Below, one piece after another: positions 21,501 to 32,834 of a stretch of DNA of 64,000 nt. The notes below the pieces were generated by a model. It was not told the origin of the DNA. It made no database searches and worked only from the letters and a program-made list of their open reading frames with translations. The position numbers and the translations under genes were made by a program. Origin of the DNA: Chaetoceros tenuissimus (Eukaryota > Bacillariophyta > Thalassiosirophyceae > Chaetocerotales > Chaetocerotaceae); NCBI GenBank assembly GCA_021927905.1, contig BLLK01000023.1:372001-436000 (forward strand). The letters are read 5' to 3'. The number at the start of each line of letters is the position of its first letter. Position 1 is the first letter of the stretch.

Positions 21501-24423
21501 TATGAGTTCTATAGTTGAAAGTTGCGGAGATTGAACACAATATACTATCATGTTCAGACTCTTATAGAAGAGACTACCTATTGTCAATCCAGTTGGCTAA
21601 TTGATGATATCCACAGGAAATGGATCCTAGATGCCCTGCTGTATGCATGTAGTAGTTTCAGAGCAAGATTTCTTCAGACTCAAAAGGCTCACAAAGTACA
21701 GCGTGAATCTTATTCCTGACTTCATCCTGTGATTTTATAATATCAGTCAATGTTAGCTGATTCATGCGGAATATACCAATCATATGAACTATTTTCAGCT
21801 ATCACTGTCAAAGCCGAGTATTACACAATGGATCTACTCACCAAGACTCCTTGACTTTTAATACTACCAACATGCACACAAAGTATCACATGACTTAACC
21901 ATTCCTGACGAAACACATATTGAATACAACCGTATCAAACTCCATTCATCAAACCCTATCACACGACGAAATCATGTTTGAGGGGACGAACGCTGCATTG
22001 ACTTGCATCAAACCTTATTTGTCGAGTCACTTACTCCTTCATCGCGCAACTTATTTCAGCCGGTACTATACAGAGGCAAGGAGAGATTAATGCCGATGGA
22101 CATAGCAATGGACTTGTCTTGCAACAATGTGTAGACTACTGATGGTTTTACATCCAGCACCGATAGATTCATACTGATTCCATCATCCCTGACAATATTC
22201 CTTGCAGTGAATAGATCTATGAGTACCTTGTTATCTTCCATACCGAACAATTTATTGCCAATAATTGGACTCCTGGTGAATGACTCGTACTGCAACAATA
22301 ATAAACAGATTCATGGATCCCTGATACCTCAAATCATCTGCCATGACCCATTGTAAACCGAATGGATTTATGATGGCTTCAAAGATTGAATTTAACTGCC
22401 GAATCATGTATTCGCTGACTTATCACGATATCAAGTTTGCACTTTAACAGTCGCAGCATAGAGCTGTAATGACTGCGTCATAACCAGCACATGCGTGTGG
22501 AGAATATAATGGATTGACTCAAAGAAAGAAGTATACCAGGAAGTTACAATGGTGACATTATCATGTAATGATTTATGGTGACACTAGTGTATGTCCACCA
22601 CTGGAAGTTCGGGATTATATTCATCCTGATGTAATTGAATTGAATTGAATCGAATTTACAGTATGAAGGGTGCTTCCGAAGTACTAATAGAGCGTGCGAT
22701 GAATTGAATTTGTAATATGGGAACTTTGTATTGAAGTCGAAACCAAGACTAGGGGTTGATCTTTTGTTACTGCCTGTATAGTCATAACGAGAGTTGGGTA
22801 TTCGCTCATTAGTAAGGTATGCCTGGAACTAGGAATGAGCAAATAGGATCATCGTTCACTGAATATTATGAGAACACACACAATAGATAGAGTGTCCACG
22901 GCTGAAGTTTGAATGTTCAGCTTCTCCTACTTACTATTGACATCCGTAAAAAGCACTACATAGGCAAAGGTGATACCTTTTACCCTACCTGTGAATAAAG
23001 TATGCCTACCTCACGACGTTAACAAGACCAATACCGAGTGAAAGAATGAAAGGTGGTTGTATCCGCTACAGTAATTTTGCTGAAGGCATCAGAGTATTCC
23101 TCTTCAAGGTAGATACAGAGTAAGGGGAGACAGAATCAATATAATCAGCTAGTGACCACAACAAATAAGAGAGTAGCAGAAATGTCGAATTGAGTCAAAC
23201 CATTGAACACATCAGAGCTGAATGAGAAAAGTGAAGCCGACACTGTGAAGTAATGTAATTGCTATGGCTGACTGGTGAAGAAGAAACGACTATGCATCGG
23301 AGTCATGAAGATATATGAATGTAGTTGAAGCAATTAACTCCATTTTACGGCTAGCAGCAACACCATAGAAAGCTACAACACCTATTGAAACCCTGGGAGA
23401 ATACTACGCAATATTCGATACGTACCTGCTTTTGAAGCAAGCATATGTGATCAAGATATCGCAGTGAATTGAAGACTGTTTTAGCTTACGAAGAAGATGC
23501 TAGATCCGGCTACCACTTACGGGGACCCAAGTATGTGCGAAATAGAAATACCCGCAATGGATTTGATTCTTTATTATGCAGTGACATAGATGATCAGGAA
23601 GATCATATTTATCAGTGGCTAGGGATGACCACTTTGCACTGTACACGAGAATAATTGATGATAGTATGTACCTTCCAAGAAAATAAAATGACCCGTCACC
23701 AAGGTTCGGATTACAAACTTGACGTGAGATACAACATGTAATGACTAGCTTTTACATGACGCAAGCAAACCCTTGATGAAGATTACCGACTCGATGACGA
23801 AGAGACATAAACTTGTAGGTTGACAGAATGAATCTATTACAACTGGCATATAGAATTGAGCAACACCAACAACGCTAGTCCATAGGGCGAGGCCTTAAGA
23901 TTTGACAGACTCGAAATACAGATTTACATTAGCCAAGCACTTGCCTTTACAAATAAGTACCAAGATATGAAAGTATGATGACCGAATAAGACCCGAAGTA
24001 AAAGACTGAAGGTGACATATTCAGATTGAATCGAGGACCAACTACCATGTACTAATCAACGTGGAATAGTGAAATAATAGAGGAAGACATTGAAGAGAGA
24101 CGAGAACAACACTATGAGGAAAAATGCAGCTACGCGGTTTCGCAAAGGAATGATACTATGAATTGCCGCACAGTTAGTTGAATGGATGATAAGTTTACCA
24201 ATATAGATATAGTGACGATGCAACCAAAGAAACGACATACCAAATGATAGGATGCCTACCGACCGAGCATTATAGATTATGATTGAGAATAGCAATACAT
24301 GAAAGAGGGTAAAATTTGAAAGGACCCTGAATTGGAGATAACGCCCGAATGATTTATACTTGCAATAACTCTGAATGATATGGCATTGGAATTTATGAAT
24401 TGAAGAGATCAATTCAAGGGGAG

Positions 24424-24594
24424 CGTTTAAATCCCACTGATACACGGATAAATATACGACGCGTCACCAAAGAACATCATTGAAGAACACACCTTGATTG
24501 AATAGATCACCTTAGATAGATGTAATCATAATTTCTTTTATACATGTTTTGATACCTTTTATATGTAGAATACTTACACGGTAAGATTTAAACG
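24424..24594 (+). repeat. Right (3') LTR of the fossil element
   Basis: Identical to the left LTR and preceded by a polypurine tract. Its right end is four bases from the MYND-c stop codon, so the MYND-c transcript must end in or beyond this LTR, read antisense. Confidence 0.9.
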
Positions 24595-24598
24595 CTAG

Positions 24599-25657
24599 CT
24601 AGGCCTCAAAGAAGTCATTCATCATGAACTTCCACTGCTCTTGTTCCTTTAGGGGGGTAAGTAATCCTGCCTTCGCATTCACTGTTCTAGCATGCTTCAA
24701 GTTCTCAATATTCAAATACTTGATTGGACCGCCCTCCTTGAACACAACTGCTACTCGACCTTCCTCATTGAGATCATCTCCTTTGACCATGGCAACTCTG
24801 TGGTTGAGAGTTTTACCTACAGTACTAGTCAGACCATGTGCGATGACCCATTCGCCATCGAAGTATGGTGAGGAGGAGATATTGCAACTAATTTGATTGC
24901 TTGGTTCGTTTCTCCTTAATTCTAATATGGAGGTAACAGTCTCGGGATCTAATAAATCTCGATCCCTATCGAAAGAGTTTTTATCCTTGATAATTTCGAA
25001 ATAATACGACCATAGTGACAATACCCGTTTTACCTTGAATATCCAACCTTCCTTCATATAGATATTTTGGAACGACATATACATCGTATCAAGAAATTGT
25101 CCACGCTGCACGTAATGTGAGAGTAAGAACTCATCCATACTGCACGGTTGTGTCGTTTCTGTAGTGAGGAGAATGCGACAAGATTTCTCGATAGATCGTT
25201 CAAGGAGACCCATGGCAGCAATGTTTTCGTCATGACTGAATAAAATGCGTGCCATTTGATAATATGGTTCTGGATTTGATGGAAATCTACTGATTGCCTT
25301 TCTGCATAAAATCTCGGCTTTATTGTAGTCCAAAGCAGTTATCGCACTTGATATTGAATCCCTTGCATATTCGTATGTCATTTTCTTAGCTTGACTCGCA
25401 CTCTTGCGATACTTGCGATATTGTTTTGTCGCTGCTCTTTCAAATCCTGGATTGCTTTCTAGATATGCAGTCTTCGAGTTGGAAAACTGTTCATGCTTCT
25501 TCTTGTGTGTTTTCCAGTCCGACCGAAAGCACTCTTCGCAGCAATACACGGAAGGCAACATTTTGAGCTCAATACAAATTGGGCATACTTTGAACTTCGT
25601 CTCATTTTCTTCTTTACCACAGCCCCTGCAAAGGTTCTGCATGATTGCTGTTTCCAT
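24599..25657 (-). CDS. MYND-finger protein, paralogue c
   Basis: Intronless, 352 residues from the ATG at 25657. An upstream in-frame ATG at 25759 exists, but the corresponding bases of paralogue b are non-coding, so the shorter form (METAIMQNLCRGCGK) is preferred. Finger CRGCGK, CPIC, VYCCEEC, DWKTHKKKH has His as last ligand. The TPR-like helices and C-terminal SH3-like domain (PYFDGEWVIAHGLTS, EEGRVAVVF, KYLNIENLKHA) match paralogue b throughout. The stop codon directly abuts the target duplication of the LTR element, so the native 3' UTR has been displaced to about 18345-18389, some 6.2 kb away. The coding region is intact. Confidence 0.8.
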   Translation of the reverse strand: METAIMQNLCRGCGKEENETKFKVCPICIELKMLPSVYCCEECFRSDWKTHKKKHEQFSNSKTAYLESNPGFERAATKQYRKYRKSASQAKKMTYEYARDSISSAITALDYNKAEILCRKAISRFPSNPEPYYQMARILFSHDENIAAMGLLERSIEKSCRILLTTETTQPCSMDEFLLSHYVQRGQFLDTMYMSFQNIYMKEGWIFKVKRVLSLWSYYFEIIKDKNSFDRDRDLLDPETVTSILELRRNEPSNQISCNISSSPYFDGEWVIAHGLTSTVGKTLNHRVAMVKGDDLNEEGRVAVVFKEGGPIKYLNIENLKHARTVNAKAGLLTPLKEQEQWKFMMNDFFEA

Positions 25658-25771
25658 GATGCTGAAAGCGATTTTGTGCAATGGATTGTGCTTAGGATAT
25701 TTATGACAACGTAATATATGGAATGAAGTACATGCAATGCCGTTTTGGTTTTGTACCATCAGTCAAAAATA

Positions 25772-25935
25772 TTCACGGTCAATTGAGAGTAATCGACCGT
25801 TCCACTTCGAATAGTCTCTATTATCTCTAAATTAGGTTCACGATCTATTGAGAGATATAGACCGATTCCACTTTGAACAGTCTTTATCATCACTAAAATA
25901 GACCACGACCAATTGAAAGTAATCGACCGATTCTA
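25772..25935. repeat. 65-bp satellite, about three diverged units
   Basis: Three copies of the cluster satellite (cores ATTCACGGTCAATTGAGAG, TTCACGATCTATTGAGAG, ACGACCAATTGAAAG) lie between MYND-c and RING-5, at the place of the five-unit array of copy b. Confidence 0.8.
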
Positions 25936-26105
25936 CTCCAATGACCGCCTCTTGTTTCTCATTTTCATTTTATCCCCAAAACCCATGCTGTACATCTCTT
26001 TTCAAAGAATTTTACAAAAAGTGGAGGATGTATTCAAATGCACCAGTACCATGCGAACCATGATTAGCACTCAGAGTGATTGGATTGATTCTGCTCACAG
26101 CGATT

Positions 26106-26978
26106 TTAATCAACCAAGAATGCACTTCGACATAGTGGGCAGTCATCATTATTATCTCGCATCAACCACTCCAATATACATTCCACATGATAGAAATGAT
26201 GACATTCTTGATTTCGAGAGTAAGCGATATCGTCACCTTCTTCATAGTTATCACAGCATATGATGCACATGTTTCGAATAGAGGTAGATGATGTCAAATT
26301 ATCTTCTACATCTCCACCTGTCGTATTTGGTAGAATAATATCGTCTTTACTTTGTGGTGCCTCTTCGTCAATGTCATCACTGGACGAGGAAATGTTTCCC
26401 TTGGCAATGACTTTCTTGTGAATGATGTTTAGTAAGATGTATTCACGAGTTTGTTCCTCTTGAGAGATATGGAAATATACGTCTCTTGTGCTATTTGCAC
26501 CATGTAATCTTTGTGATAATGCATTTATACCTTCCGAGATTCTTTGACTTCTACTACTACGAAGGATTTCACTATGGCGACTTCTCAATTCAATTTGCCC
26601 TTCTTCTTCGACTCCATTTTGTCTGGCAATTTCTTCTGCTAATTGTGATTGAACTCCAAGGATCTCTTGTTCAAGTTCCTCGATTTGATTTCTCAGTAGT
26701 ACATTTTGTTCCAAATCTTCTGTCCTATTTGCTTCACTAATCAAATGTTCTTTTTGCATCACAAGGCGACCTAGTTGTCCCCGTAAAGCTATTTCTCTAT
26801 TCATGGAATCTTCTGATTCTTGTCGTCTACGCACATCCATTTCTCGATTCATATCATGATCATCTTGTTCGCGACCCTTGCAGCATTTGCAATAACCACA
26901 ACAACAGAACAATATCATTAATGTCCCGATCCCCAACCAGAAAAACGCAATGGTTTCACCCGCTGTACGTGTAGCCAT
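26106..26978 (-). CDS. Membrane-anchored RING-H2 protein 5 (type B), likely E3 ubiquitin ligase
   Basis: Intronless, 290 residues, ATG at 26978. The N-terminal anchor TIAFFWLGIGTLMILFCCCG is followed by KCCKGREQDD, a coiled coil with EDLEQNVLLRNQIEELEQEI shared with RING-3, the SSSSDDIDEE linker and RING-H2 (CIICCDNY, ECHHFYHVEC, CPLC). It forms a duplicated pair with MYND-c, as RING-3 does with MYND-b. Substrate and E2 are unknown. Confidence 0.85.
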   Translation of the reverse strand: MATRTAGETIAFFWLGIGTLMILFCCCGYCKCCKGREQDDHDMNREMDVRRRQESEDSMNREIALRGQLGRLVMQKEHLISEANRTEDLEQNVLLRNQIEELEQEILGVQSQLAEEIARQNGVEEEGQIELRSRHSEILRSSRSQRISEGINALSQRLHGANSTRDVYFHISQEEQTREYILLNIIHKKVIAKGNISSSSDDIDEEAPQSKDDIILPNTTGGDVEDNLTSSTSIRNMCIICCDNYEEGDDIAYSRNQECHHFYHVECILEWLMRDNNDDCPLCRSAFLVD

Positions 26979-28357
<1,379 letters not shown>

Positions 28358-28932
28358 TTTCAGATGTTATTGAAGAAACATGAGTGATTTTTTTGTGGAT
28401 GGCTTTGAATAAAAATGAGCACACAATGTCATATCTGATTTGAAACTGGTTGAATTAGACCATTCAAATTTAGAACTAGGAGATTTTGAGCCTGACATTG
28501 TCAAAAATTTTAAATTAAAAGAAAGTAAAGTGTATCATCATCGTTCCTTTTGATTGAGCGGTTGGAACGCGTTCATTTGTCCCTGTACTTTGCTAGGCAT
28601 TTATTTGTATTCTATATTCAACTGCATGATAATCAGTTGATATATATAGGTATGACATGAAATATCATTGTTCTATTTCATCTAAGCATCTAACTCAATA
28701 AAGAAATCACCACACCGATATTTTTTCTTTTCCAAACAGCGTCCAACAGACTCAAATCTGGCAAGAAACCTAGCTAACTAGAATCTAAAATACCTACAAG
28801 ATAGGGATGAAATTAGATTTGTCTGAAAACCACGAAAAGTCATGTTCATTTTTACAAAGAAAAAGTGAATTGAACTACCATATCGAAAGATAACTTCATC
28901 ATCTACACATACATCACTCAACATATATCAAA
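28358..28932. other. Intergenic, no supported gene
   Basis: AT-rich sequence between Rab6 and TRM112, holding the Rab6 3' UTR and TRM112 promoter. No repeat or RNA gene is recognised. Confidence 0.4.
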
Positions 28933-29346
28933 ATGAGATTACTGACACATAACACGATGAGGTGCAATACTGAAGAAGCCAAGGGTGGTGGATGGCCTCT
29001 GAAAATAACAGCTGTAGAAGTTAGAGTAGATGATGCAACTGAAATTGGAAGTGATCCAGAAAGAGAAATTGCATTTGTAAAGGGAGTTCTAGGAATGTTG
29101 GATTGGAATGTGCTTGTTCAGGGAGCTTCTCAATTAGGGTTGAATACTTTGCCACCGACTTTGACTGATGATTTGGCTCAAGATCCAGAGTTTTTACGGG
29201 CTTTGTATCATGTGTTGATGAATGTACATTTGGTGAAAGGGATGCTTACTTGTCCCGATACTGGAAGAGAATTCCCAGTAACTGATGGAATTGCAGACTT
29301 TTCCATGGAAGAAGAAGAATGTGAAAATGTGAGGCACTTTCATTAG
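28933..29346 (+). CDS. TRM112-like methyltransferase activator
   Basis: Intronless, 137 residues, ATG at 28933. It begins MRLLTHNTMRCN and carries PLKI..EVRV, then MLDWNVLVQGASQLGL, EFLRALYHVLMNVHLVKG and CPDTGREFPVTDGIADF, in the same order as human TRMT112. TRM112 binds and stabilises several methyltransferases that modify tRNA, rRNA and release factor eRF1. The zinc-site Cys pattern is partial, as in many eukaryotes (C at 11 and C in TCPDTG visible). The downstream neighbour QTRT1 also modifies tRNA. Confidence 0.9.
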   Translation: MRLLTHNTMRCNTEEAKGGGWPLKITAVEVRVDDATEIGSDPEREIAFVKGVLGMLDWNVLVQGASQLGLNTLPPTLTDDLAQDPEFLRALYHVLMNVHLVKGMLTCPDTGREFPVTDGIADFSMEEEECENVRHFH

Positions 29347-29484
29347 AGTCGTTGTGAATATTGCTTGAATAAGAGCTATGCAAAAGCATTTTATTTGTGG
29401 AAATAGCTCAACAAGACTTGCTTAACCCGGGGAGAAGCAATACCCTCTAGAAAAATGAGTTGAAATGTAAAATATGTTTATTAT

Positions 29485-31089
29485 TTATACCTTTATTCCA
29501 GCTTCGTTTAGAGCATCGCGGACCCATTCTGGCACGTCTTGCCCTCCGTTAGCAGAACCTCTGAATTGATCATTGATAAAGTCTTTTACATAGCTTGCAT
29601 ATCGGTCTTCCATAATAGCTTTTCTCATGCCCCTCACCAAATACATCATGTATGCTATATTATGATTGGTCATGAGAGTTGCAGCAAGTGGATTGTTTCT
29701 TTTCAGTAAAGTATGTAATCTTGCACGAGAATATCCTCCTTTGCAAGCTGCACATTCACATCCCTCCATGATGACACGAGTATCTTCACTGAATTCATTC
29801 GATTTCAATCTCAGTGTACCTGGAGCTTCGCCCGGAACTAATGCAACTCCAAACCTTGCTGTTCGAGTAGGATATACGCAATCGTACATATCCACACCTA
29901 ATGCACTACACACAACCAAGTCAAGAGGGTAACCAACACCCATAAGATACCTTGGTTTGTCATCAGGAAGTGATTTACAGCACTGATTCACAACTTTCCA
30001 GAAATCTTCTTTCGATTCACCGCCAGCCAATCCACCAATAGCATATCCTGGAATCATTTTATCTCTAGCTCTAAATCCAGCTAGACATTTCTCACGAAGT
30101 CCGCCAACCTTTGTGTCAAGTCCACCTTGAACAATTGCAAATAGATTCTGTTCCTTTGGACGGGTATGTGCTGCATAACATCTATCTAACCATCTCAAAG
30201 TTCTATAGGTTGCTATCTCAAAACGTTCATCATTATCAGTAACACTGCTCACAACATCATCTAGTGCCATCATAATATCACTTCCAATATTATTTTGATG
30301 AGTAATTGAATCTTCTGGTCGAAGCATCATTCTTTCTTTTGAGTCTTTTAGAAAAGGATTTTCAAATTCTACTCCATCTTCGGTAATTTCAGCTAATTTT
30401 AATAACGAAACCATTTGAAATCCTCCGCTATCAGTTAATATCCCTCTATCCCATCTCATGAATTTGTGCAAGCCACCCATGTCTCTTACCAATTCTGTTC
30501 CTGGTTGAAGAGCCAAATGATATGTATTGCCTAGAATAATTGGGCAGTTTAATGCAGGATCATTGCATATTTCTTCAGTTGTAAGTGCTTTAATCGTTCC
30601 CTTTGTTCTTTTGACATGCAATTAGTGTTTTGGATGGATGCTTGTATGAAAAATGATTTGACATCGTATTACTTACCCAACTGGCATGAATATAGGCGTT
30701 TGAACTTTTCTAGAAGATGGTAAATGAAGAGTAGTCGCTCTTGCTCTGCCAGAAGTAGCATGGACATGAAAACATAAAGCAGGCGAATCCTCTTTAAACT
30801 CAGGTTCTTGACCTTCAGGTGTCAAAGGTAACACTTCTTTTGTATATGGAGCAAATTTACGCCATGAAACTCGCTTTGTAAAATCGACATCTTGCAATTC
30901 TGGTGGAAGCGATAAAAATTGATCTGCAGGGACAATGAACTGTGAAGCAGTTGGAACATCTGTGCTACTTTTTACTTTTGCTTTTTCCTCATTGGTATCA
31001 GTAGCTGCTCGTTTTGTATCGTCTAGATTATCGTCTGCGCCGTCTTCTCTGTTTCTTTTTCTACTTTCCCATGTTACTTTGGTCTCCAT
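29485..31089 (-). CDS. QTRT1: Queuine tRNA-ribosyltransferase, catalytic subunit
   Basis: Two exons, 31089-30677 and 30607-29485, joined in frame (MPVG^TKGTIKAL); 511 residues. The enzyme exchanges guanine-34 for queuine in tRNAs with GUN anticodons. Visible motifs: LTDSGGFQMVSL with the substrate-binding Asp, VQGG, GGLAGGE, VDMYDCVYPTRTARFG with the nucleophile Asp, and the zinc site CECAACKGGYSRARLHTL followed by a downstream His. An N-terminal charged extension of about 115 residues (Lys/Asp/Glu-rich, then TGT-fold start) is longer than in animals. The ATG at 31089 is used because the frame upstream has none. It is divergent from the K+ channel gene, with only about 55 bases between annotated starts. 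Confidence 0.93.
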
Positions 31090-31143
31090 CTTGGTTTGGT
31101 TTAGTGTAAACAAGTATATTAAATACTATATACGAAGCTAGGA

Positions 31144-32703
31144 ATGAAAAGGGATAAATACAGGCTGTGTGTTGTGTGTTTTTCCAGAAGATCCTTCTTT
31201 TTTGTGTGGTTGCGAAGTGCGAAGGAGAAAAATGTCAATGACACTCGATGGACAGAGATGACACTCTATTTCAGAGATGGGACTCAGGAGATGGCTGAGA
31301 ACCTTCTTCTTGGTCCGCATTGTGCACATCACCTTCCCATTCCTCACTATTGCAATTCTTTCTTCATCATTGCATATGCAAAACCTACTCACTGGCCTAC
31401 AAGGTGTCAACAAACACTCATATTCATATATTCTGCTCTATCCTGTCTAATGGTTCTATTCAGTGGCCTTTGGTCTCGGTCTTTGGCATATAATGAAGCA
31501 TCTCTGTACCCTGGTACTTCATCAAATAATAACGATACAACCTATGGAAGTATACCTCAACACCATGAACCAAGTCTCACTCGAAATTATGAACAAGGAG
31601 TATGGAGTCCACTTCAATCGTGTTTGTTTTATGTTTTCATCTACTTCGCATCTGCAGTTATAGCCTATTCCTACGTATTTGAGAAATGGCCAATTGTTGA
31701 CTCTCTTTACTTTGCTGTGGCTACATTTACCACAGTTGGATATGGTGATGTAGAACCAAGTACACAACCTGGCCAATTCTTTACAATATTCTTTGCTTGC
31801 TATGGTGTCATCATTTTAGGGGTCTTCATAGGTATATTCGGACATAGCGTATCAGAAGCACAAGCACGGACCATCAAGAAATGGAAACGAAAGAAAGAAA
31901 GTAAATTGCTCAAGATGCTTTTCTCTGACTATGAGTCACGTAGAAAGAAGGAAGCAGATACACAAGCCATCAAGGAAACATTTCTATCGGATCATGAATT
32001 GTTATGGGAAGACATTCGACAAGTTTGTTGGGATGAATATCCACAGATTTTGATCGTAATGTTCTTAGCACTTATTTTAGGATATCGAGAAGGATGGACA
32101 TTGACTTCGACCATGTATTTCTGTATCATGTCAGCAAGTACTACTGGGTTTGGAGATTATACGCCACAAACAGCAACTGATAAGATATATTGTATATTCT
32201 TCTTTCCTATATCCGTGGCAGTTTTTGGAGAGGTGCTGGGAAAGATTGCTGGAGTATATATTGAACACAAATTTCGTAAAGCAGAACAACAATTTCTCAA
32301 AAGAGCAATTACTCTATGTGATATCAAAAATATGGATGCAGATTCCAACGGAGAAGTCGATTTCGCGGAATTTCTTTCGTTTATGCTAGTAGCGCTTCAA
32401 AAAGTAGATCAAGACTCTATAGATGAACTCAAGACTTTGTTCGCCTCTCTAGATACTGATGGAAATGGTGTATTGAATCATGATGACCTTGTTGAACTCA
32501 CAGAAGCGTCACCACTCACTGAAATTCAAGAAGAAATCATTGAAGGTGAAATTGCAAGTGAACAATTGGTGGGCGAAAGTTTGCTGGATACTACGAGCAG
32601 TGGCGAATCAATTCATATGAATTTAACAGAAGAGTCTCTATTGAATCCATTGAACGGGATTAAAGCTGAACTTGTCAGCACAGCTGTTCCAGAAGGATCT
32701 TAA
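31144..32703 (+). CDS. Two-pore-domain K+ channel with C-terminal EF hands (TPK-like)
   Basis: Intronless, up to 519 residues. Two selectivity filters are visible, TVGYGD (about 198-203) and TTGFGD (about 333-338), each flanked by membrane helices. Two EF-hand loops follow, starting at about 398 (DADSNGEVDFAEF) and 438 (DTDGNGVLNHDDL), so Ca2+ gating is likely. The architecture equals plant TPK/TPC-related tandem-pore channels of vacuolar or plasma membranes. Start is uncertain: in-frame ATGs also occur at 31258, 31291 and 31450, and the first about 100 residues look only partly protein-like. A start at 31450, just before MVLFSGLW, would leave more promoter space from QTRT1. Confidence 0.85.
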   Translation: MKRDKYRLCVVCFSRRSFFFVWLRSAKEKNVNDTRWTEMTLYFRDGTQEMAENLLLGPHCAHHLPIPHYCNSFFIIAYAKPTHWPTRCQQTLIFIYSALSCLMVLFSGLWSRSLAYNEASLYPGTSSNNNDTTYGSIPQHHEPSLTRNYEQGVWSPLQSCLFYVFIYFASAVIAYSYVFEKWPIVDSLYFAVATFTTVGYGDVEPSTQPGQFFTIFFACYGVIILGVFIGIFGHSVSEAQARTIKKWKRKKESKLLKMLFSDYESRRKKEADTQAIKETFLSDHELLWEDIRQVCWDEYPQILIVMFLALILGYREGWTLTSTMYFCIMSASTTGFGDYTPQTATDKIYCIFFFPISVAVFGEVLGKIAGVYIEHKFRKAEQQFLKRAITLCDIKNMDADSNGEVDFAEFLSFMLVALQKVDQDSIDELKTLFASLDTDGNGVLNHDDLVELTEASPLTEIQEEIIEGEIASEQLVGESLLDTTSSGESIHMNLTEESLLNPLNGIKAELVSTAVPEGS

Positions 32704-32834
32704 ATAGTTAGTTACTTAGATTTTGTAAGTGCATAATGATGAGTCGAGATACAAATAATAGACTATGTAAATGATACATGTACTCTATGTACGTAGCTCG
32801 TAAAATTACAATGACGAGTCGATACTCGAAATAG

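Larger units (their letters stand above)
18390..24594 (+). mobile_element. LTR-retrotransposon fossil, non-coding interior, identical LTRs
   Basis: Two identical 171-bp direct repeats (18390-18560 and 24424-24594) bound about 5.9 kb. Each LTR ends in perfect 10-bp inverted repeats CGTTTAAATC/GATTTAAACG instead of TG..CA. CTAG lies on both outer sides (18386-18389, 24595-24598) as a 4-bp target duplication; 5 bp (CTAGC) is possible with shifted ends. A polypurine tract (AAGGGGAG) directly precedes the right LTR, giving plus orientation. The interior has no open frame longer than about 130 codons on either strand, so it carries many breaks. One short stretch near 20990-21100 is faintly Gag-like. 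Identical LTRs mean a young insertion of an already dead or non-autonomous copy. Family is unassigned; Copia is possible. Confidence 0.85.

Noticed and set aside
18561-24423. Host genes inside the LTR element
   Set aside because: The longest frames are about 130 codons or less and show no family, codon bias or splice pattern; the interior is treated as fossil sequence.
25658-25759. Longer N-terminus of MYND-c from the ATG at 25759
   Set aside because: The matching sequence of MYND-b is non-coding upstream DNA, so the extra 34 residues are probably 5' UTR.
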